DNA of 64,000 nucleotides, from NCBI GenBank assembly GCA_964035575.1, contig OZ037882.1, positions 1,240,001 through 1,304,000 on the forward strand, in the 5' to 3' direction. Origin of the DNA: Rhynchopus sp. YZ270_cl-10 (Eukaryota > Euglenozoa > Diplonemea > Diplonemida > Diplonemidae). Within the stretch, counting starts at the first letter, position 1; each line of letters begins with the position of its first letter. The notes under the pieces are model-generated. The model ran no database searches. It worked only from the letters and a program-made list of their open reading frames with translations, and had not been told where the DNA came from. The position numbers and the translations under genes were made by a program. Of this stretch, positions 58,746 to 64,000 are shown piece by piece.

Positions 58746-59799
58746 GAAAAAAGTGGAGCTCATCCTCGGGTGTCTCGGGTGGGTCATCTTTGTCTCCCTT
58801 TTTTTTAAAACCCAAAGTCTCCAGAAAGAATGGAACACACAAAGAAATACGGAAATGAACCCTTTTTGTAATCTGCACTCTTTCCAGAGGCGTATTGAAA
58901 GTCAAGATTTTGTTTTTTGACAGATGTGTGTTTTGAGCAAAGGGCTGAAATGAGCGTGACCATGATTTCCATACCGAAGCAAGGCATTTGGCAAAAGAAG
59001 CAAATAGGAGATCGATGGAAAAAAGGATTTGTATTTATGTTCACCTTGTCATTGCAGCCTGCAGTCAGATTTCTATTTTTTTTGTTTTTGCACACACACT
59101 CTGTTTTCACACCTCTTGTCAATTGAATCCAATTTGGTTTGGAATAGGAAAGAAAACTATTTCCGGAAGAAAAAAAAATAATTGTGTTCCCCCTTTTTAT
59201 GTCATCTTTCTTAAAAAAGATGTGAGACATGTTTCGTTCAAACTCCTTTGTTGACTTTCATGTTCCCCCCTTTTTCCCCCATGTGAAAGCTTTCCCCTTT
59301 CTTTATTGAACCATTTTACATTAACCTTAAGTTCACTTGTCTTTTGCGGAAATGTGAGTGAAAATGGTGGGGGGGAAAAAACTTGGCTCGAAGTTGTATT
59401 TCCGATTTCTTCTTGTCTGGTACGCGCATAAAGTATTAACCTTAAGTTGACCCCCTCACCACAAAAAAGGGAATATCAGATAATCTCGAAATCGGACTCT
59501 TTTTTAAGAACAAAAGGAGTGAAAAAAAGCAACAAATGCTTGCGTATCGAATGTTTTCTGTTGCTTACAATATTGTATACGAAAGGAACAAAAGCACAAA
59601 AATACTCAAAAAATAAAATAAAAACAGCAAAAACGAGAAAAAAAAGGAACTGCACTTCCGTGTACGTTCAGTCGCTAATGACATCCCCAAAAAGCATTCT
59701 TTTCCCCAGCTCAACTTCACTTTTTTTTTTGTTGAAAAGATGTACATTCCCATCACCTTTTCAATCTCCCTCTCATTTTATTTATTTCCTTATTTTTAA

Positions 59800-59842
59800 A
59801 AGGTGGCCAAGCAATGCGACGCTTCGGTTTCATCTTCCAAAG
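59800..59842 (+). ncRNA. Hairpin-family element, copy 15 (diverged)
   Basis: aaggtggccaagcaatgcga then cgcttcggtttcatcttcca. AAGC/GCTT is kept; the outer pairs changed from CT/AG to CC/GG with a bulge. Confidence 0.5.
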
Positions 59843-60169
59843 TTTTCTTTTTTATTTGACTTTTTGGGTAAACCCTTTATTAAAAGATAACTAAGATGAT
59901 GGTTGGAAAGCTTTTCATTTCATTTCATTTCATTTTTTTTTTTGCACGACCCCCAAATCATCCAAAAAATATCTATTTTTTGGGTGACAGCGAGCCACAG
60001 GTTTGGGGGAGAGTTTAACCAACATATGTGCAAAAAAAGGGAAAAAAAGGAGAAGAAGTACTAAAAACTGATGAGAAGTTTAAAGCAGGACAGCAAAAAC
60101 CCAACAACACCTCATCCCATTATTTGAAGGGGTCTCAAAAAAAAAAATAGATTTCCCCCTTCCCACAGT

Positions 60170-61220
60170 TGTTCTCTCTCACCTCCTCACCCTTCTTGTC
60201 TTCGTGCCACTGTAGCTGTGCGAGGCTGGGGGTGAAGTGCGCAAGGAGCTGTGTAGTGGTTCTTTCTTATGGGGGTACACGGTGGTGGTCTTCCCACATA
60301 GTCTTGCTGCCGGGTCGTACACAGTTCCCACGCCGCAGTGGGGTGGCCGACTTTGTGTGGTGTCGGCATCGACCCTCTCCCTCGCCACGTCCTCATCATA
60401 CCCCTCCGTGACGTGGCGTATCCAGATACCCTTCGAATGTCGTGCAGGTCGCTGGAGGTGTATTGGTGGGCGTGGTCCTTCGTCAGAAGCAAGTCGTAGT
60501 GACGACTCAGGCACGTCAGTGTGTCTCGTTCTTCAACCCTTGCTTGCCCACAAACGCAGGACGCTCGATGGCGCAAAATCCTTGCTGTACGTGACTCCAC
60601 TTGCCTTTCCCAACCATGCTGTGAGCGTCGTATCCTGCATTTCCTCCGCTTGGAAGTGGACTTGGGTGGCGATGTCGGAGCATGGCTCCCATTGCGCAGC
60701 ACGTAGTGTGCGCAAGTCACAATTTTCTAGAGTATATTGAGATTCTCCTTCTTCACTGCATCCCGCGTCTATCCTCCTCTCCGCCCCCACGAAGCTCGTT
60801 CTTCTTTTTGATCAATGCGGCAGTGTGGTGAGAGGCAGTATTTGTGCGTTTTCAACGCTGCGGCCCCGTTTTTATAATTTTTTATGGGGGCGGTTGTCCA
60901 GGCGCCCCAGCACATTCGACGGAAGTTCACCGTGCGATATGCACACTCGTGTCGTCGTCCTTCTGCGGCCACTTGTGCTGTGTCAAGCGTGCCTGTTGGA
61001 AGGGCTTCTTGCATGCCGGTTTCGACACGGCAATAATGACTTCTGGGGCAGCGTTCATCGCCACCGTCACGGCGTATTTTCCATTTTCCCACCCACAGAA
61101 GCGGAGGTTAACTCCTCACGAGGTCGATCCCACGCGTGCACACTTCTCCTTCTTCTTTACTTCAGCACTTTGTATGCGCACCGCCGCGGATATCATTATT
61201 TTGAGTCGTCCTTCATCCTG
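60170..61220 (-). pseudogene. GC-rich decayed coding-like stretch, unknown family
   Basis: This 1-kb island is clearly more GC-rich than its surroundings. The minus strand shows long protein-like pieces (TLENCDLRTLRAAQWEPC, CSDIATQVHFQAEEMQDTTL, KYAVTVAMNAAPEVIIAVSK), but no intact gene in any frame. I do not recognise the family. It could be an old mobile element or a dead host gene; if alive it would be the only minus-strand gene here. Confidence 0.4.
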
Positions 61221-61393
61221 ATTTGGATAATATTATTCTGAACCTCACTTTAGATTTTTACACAGTGCATCACCACAAAAAACTTTTTTTTTCTTCTTTG
61301 AATCACCCCATCCCCCTCCCCCACCCCACAGCACACACCCCCCCCACTCCACACTCCCCACACCTTTCCCTAGAGGCCTCCTGCTTCTTCACT

Positions 61394-62119
61394 ATGGCGC
61401 GCCCCAAGCTCTGGGGGATGGTCTTTGTGTCCATCCTTGCGACCGTGCTGCTCGCCCTCATGCTGCTGAAGGTGCGCAAGATCGTGCGCATGAACCGCTC
61501 CTACCCTGAGGGGCGCCAGACGATTGGTGTGTACAGCAGTCTGTGGATTGCCTTGGGTGTCTACGCGATTCTGTACGTAGCCGGGCAGGCCACCGCGTGG
61601 TACGCATGGTCCGTCGACTGGTGGGGGGTGTGGCTGCTGATGATGGTGCCGCTCATTGTTCCCCTCTCCTTCGTTTTCCTGCTCCGGTCGACCCGAGATG
61701 ACTACTCTGTTGAGAACCCTGCAGTGCGGTACCCCACAGCGGCGCAGGCGTCACCGAAGAACACATCTCAGCCGCCCATGCATTACTCCAATCCTCATCC
61801 AAGCGCGAGTGGGTTGGATCCGCAGAGACCTAGGGGGACGTCGCAGGAGTGGGGTGGAGGAGGAGGGGTGGGTCCGGGAGGGGGAAGTGGTGGTGGTGGT
61901 GGTGGAGGTGGGGTGCTCCGGCATCCGCAGCAGGCGTCGCCGTTGTACCCGCAGCCGGTGAAGCGCGCGCTGCCGCCGCAGCTGACGGCGGTGCTTGAGA
62001 CTCCTGGGCGAAGTTTTGTGCCCGTTGCGCCGGAGGCAGGTAACTATCCACCACCCATGCCGCATTACCCACCACTCAGACCAGATATGGAGGAGGATAG
62101 GGGAATGGGGTTGGGGTGA
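61394..62119 (+). CDS. Three-TM protein with Gly/Pro-rich cytoplasmic tail
   Basis: Single exon, 241 aa. ATG 61394 is the first Met after a pyrimidine-rich leader; it gives MARPKLWGMVFVSILATV. TM segments lie at about residues 7-26, 45-66 and 75-97; a short basic loop (KVRKIVRMNR) joins the first two. From residue about 100 the chain is disordered: polar, then a Gly-rich run (61845-61915) and Pro/Tyr-rich YPPPMPHYPPL near the end. The plan resembles small scaffold-like membrane proteins with SH3- or WW-binding tails, but no named family fits. The Gly run is coded by (GGT/GGA)n, a slippage-prone tract. Confidence 0.75.
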   Translation: MARPKLWGMVFVSILATVLLALMLLKVRKIVRMNRSYPEGRQTIGVYSSLWIALGVYAILYVAGQATAWYAWSVDWWGVWLLMMVPLIVPLSFVFLLRSTRDDYSVENPAVRYPTAAQASPKNTSQPPMHYSNPHPSASGLDPQRPRGTSQEWGGGGGVGPGGGSGGGGGGGGVLRHPQQASPLYPQPVKRALPPQLTAVLETPGRSFVPVAPEAGNYPPPMPHYPPLRPDMEEDRGMGLG

Positions 62120-62990
62120 AAGGGGGGGAGGAGAAAATTTTGCTAAGAATAAAAATAGAAATTCTGTTAGATAATTTTTTTTGTTGTTTGAATAATAACC
62201 TAGAGCGCGATCTTTCTTTGCGAGGATGAAGAGGGAAAAAAAAAGTAGAAAAAAGGAACAAATTTACAGTTACAATAATGTCAATTCCTTGAAACCCACA
62301 GCATTTTTTTGAATAGAAAACCTGATTTTTTTTTGTCGGCGTGTGGTGTTCCTGAAACCAGCTGTCAATATTCGGCCCCCCCCCGGAACACCAGCGTGGC
62401 TAACAAATCACGGTTTACCAAAATCCGTTGACGAAGTGGGATTTTGAACGTTTTTTTTTACCTCAGGAAACGTCGTGAAAAGAACGTGAAAAAAAGTGAA
62501 GAGAAAAAAATATGGGTAGTCCACGCGAGAAACCAAACACATTGTCCCCACTGCTCCCCTACTCTTTTTTGTTTTCTGGTGTATCCTCTGCGGGAGGTGG
62601 GAGTTCACAACCCCGCTTCAAGCAGAAGGTGCTACACTTCAGTGCCTCCGGTCCGGATGACTGCAGCAACTTGCCAGACGATGATGCTCCGTCAGGGTCA
62701 AGGTACTTCACAAGAGGTGAGGTAAAAAGTATCAACACGTGAACACCTGCTCGAAGAACACCATCTCCATGCCTATATCACCTTCCCCCCCACCCCACCT
62801 TCTTACCCCTTCTTCTCTAGGCACAAACACATTCCCCCTTTCCCCCATACTCCCCCCCTATTCAACTCCCCTTAAAAGGAGACAAATCTTCGGTCACTTT
62901 CCGCCGCTTGCGTACGTAGAAGCGCTCATCCACCCTATCTCCAGGCCCCTAGGTTTCCGCTCCCAGCGTGGGGTGGTGTCGGTTATCTGT
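62120..62990. other. Intergenic region; possible 5' exon of the next gene
   Basis: Repeat H copy 3 lies at 62345-62400. An open frame 62512-62742 (MGSPREKPNTLSPLL) could be a first exon spliced to about 62945, but its possible donors (GTACTT, GTGAGG) do not fit the GTATG rule, so I do not call it. Confidence 0.5.
62345..62400 (+). repeat. Dispersed repeat H, copy 3
   Basis: aaccagctgtcaatattcgg then ccccccggaacaccagcgtg. Confidence 0.55.
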
Positions 62991-64000
62991 ATGCGGCAGG
63001 AGGTGGGGACCGAGGCTGAGCCCGTAGGTACCACAGTGACGACGACGGTGTCGACGGAGGGAAGCGCATCTCTCCCCGCTGCGAACGGTGCGGGGAAGAG
63101 CACCGCGCCCATCTGCCCTCTCACCAAGCCCACACCTGAGGTGTGTTGCACTGCAACGAAGTTTGACAGTGCGTCCAACGGAGCCACTGAGTCGCCTTTG
63201 TCCGAGCCTGCGACAGCGCCTACGGTAGCGCCGGAGTTGGACGGATTTTTATCCCCTATAGTAACGTTGGCGGCGGAAGGGTCGTTTACGACTTTGATGA
63301 CGTTGGATCCAACGGATGTAGGGGAAACCGATAAGGGTGCGTTTCCGTGTATTCTTTCAGAAGAAAGTACCTTTGAAATGCCTAGTGCACAGAGTTGCTC
63401 TGCGTTGAGCCATCCGTCGAATGCAAGCGAAGGAAACAAATTCGTATCAACCCGGCACGGAGCGCTAAGCCAGCGAGTCTTCCCAGAGTCGCAGGAGAAC
63501 AAAGACAAGAAATACACTGCGATTGCCCCAGACGTTACCCAGCATGCGCCGATGTCTTCTGCTATTGCTTGCCCCATATCCGAGGCAGATGTGACACAGC
63601 CTAACGTCAAAGTACTGCACTTTGTACGCCATGGTGAGGGTACCTCAAATTCCGCCGCACGGCTGCACGGCAAACAGCAATACAAAAGCGCAGAGTGGAC
63701 AGACGCAAGGCTGACGCGGCTAGGCAAGGAGCAGGCGAAGGACATCAACGCCTTCGTCACGATGCAGGGGATTGAGGTGGATCTGGTGATGGTGTCGCCT
63801 TTGCGGCGGGCGACGGAGACGGGGTGCATAGTGTGGGCTGGGCAGAAGGCGCCGTTTGTAGCGTGCGAGCTGCTGCGGGAAAGGGCGCATGGGAACCCAT
63901 GCGACTTCAGGTCGACAAAGGCGGAGTTGGCGCAGGACTTTGATGTCGTGGACTTCTCTGGTATTGCGGAGGCAGACCCGCTGCAGGAGGCGCATGCACG
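62991..64000 (+). CDS. Phosphoglycerate-mutase-like histidine phosphatase (3' partial)
   Basis: Open to the window edge; 336 complete codons from ATG 62991. The frame is also open upstream to 62875, and a good acceptor (tatctccag, ending 62944) leaves room for an upstream exon. Residues 1-205 are a low-complexity Thr/Ser/Ala-rich N-terminal region. Then VLHFVRHGEGTSNSA (63612-63656) is the catalytic RHG motif, whose His is phosphorylated. VDLVMVSPLRRATETG is the second conserved Arg block, and ELLRERAHGNPCDFRSTKAE matches plant and fungal phosphoglycerate-mutase-like proteins. This subfamily includes phosphatases of sugar phosphates and other small substrates; glycolytic activity is not implied. 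The second catalytic His would lie beyond the window. Confidence 0.85.
   Translation, partial: MRQEVGTEAEPVGTTVTTTVSTEGSASLPAANGAGKSTAPICPLTKPTPEVCCTATKFDSASNGATESPLSEPATAPTVAPELDGFLSPIVTLAAEGSFTTLMTLDPTDVGETDKGAFPCILSEESTFEMPSAQSCSALSHPSNASEGNKFVSTRHGALSQRVFPESQENKDKKYTAIAPDVTQHAPMSSAIACPISEADVTQPNVKVLHFVRHGEGTSNSAARLHGKQQYKSAEWTDARLTRLGKEQAKDINAFVTMQGIEVDLVMVSPLRRATETGCIVWAGQKAPFVACELLRERAHGNPCDFRSTKAELAQDFDVVDFSGIAEADPLQEAHA

Larger units (their letters stand above)
58239..60168. other. Intergenic region without a recognisable gene
   Basis: AT-rich with T and A runs; a T-family relic at 58700-58745 and hairpin copy 15. Short open frames are not convincing. Confidence 0.6.

Noticed and set aside
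17405-59842. CRISPR array from the repeated hairpins
   Set aside because: Copies are kilobases apart without regular spacers, in a eukaryotic genome with introns.
62512-62742. 76-codon frame MGSPREKPN as a gene or first PGAM exon
   Set aside because: No family and no GTATG donor; kept only as a possibility in the spacer entry.

Overview
This is nuclear DNA of a protist. Coding regions are fairly GC-rich and use spliceosomal introns, while the spacers and introns are T-rich and full of short dispersed repeats. Ten splice donors that I could fix by reading frame all read GTATG, followed by C, T or G. I support 18 protein genes, and all of them lie on the + strand. Degraded SSU rRNA fragments at 32531-32965 and 55000-55096 carry a 'gaggcagcgaagagaaatag' stretch that resembles euglenozoan SSU rRNA. 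Together with the one-way gene order this suggests Euglenozoa (diplonemid- or euglenid-like) or a near relative. That is an inference, not a proof, and no spliced leader was found.

Layout. 1-437 is a 9-bp satellite next to an inverted-repeat element (443-667). 803-7039 is the 3' part of a midasin/VWA8-like AAA-VWA-SPRY gene. 8226-13502 is an intact, predicted N-myristoylated ANK / ADP-ribosyltransferase / NACHT / pentapeptide / 14x WD40 protein. 14247-21525 holds a small secreted protein, a MAPEG-like membrane protein and a five-exon alpha-SNAP with a LINE scrap in an intron. 22126-25344 is a Golgi-type protein with two GT77/XEG113-like halves. 25345-29985 is a repeat-filled gene desert. 29986-38527 holds a RING-H2 protein, SSU rRNA fragments, a predicted dual-acylated small protein and a PfkB kinase.

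39176-47057 is the most unusual part: five tandem paralogues built as an N-terminal ubiquitin-like domain, ankyrin-like repeats and a C-terminal CaaX prenylation box. They alternate A-B-A-B-A, have near-identical flanks and heads, and show internal duplication, deletion and chimerism. 48340-53469 is a four-domain voltage-gated cation channel. 55978-58238 is a CCDC81-like ciliary or centrosomal protein. 61394-62119 is a three-TM proline/glycine-rich protein, and the window ends inside a phosphoglycerate-mutase-like gene.

Common themes. Several proteins carry lipid-anchor signals: MGSVVSKK, MGCANSS, CVVC and CVLS. Two of the most unusual loci (the NACHT protein and the Ubl-ankyrin array) have designs typical of innate-immunity or stress-signalling components, but no function is shown by sequence alone. 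A ~42-nt hairpin motif with compensatory stem changes occurs about 15 times, always on the coding strand, in introns, leaders and spacers. It is the best candidate for an undescribed RNA element.
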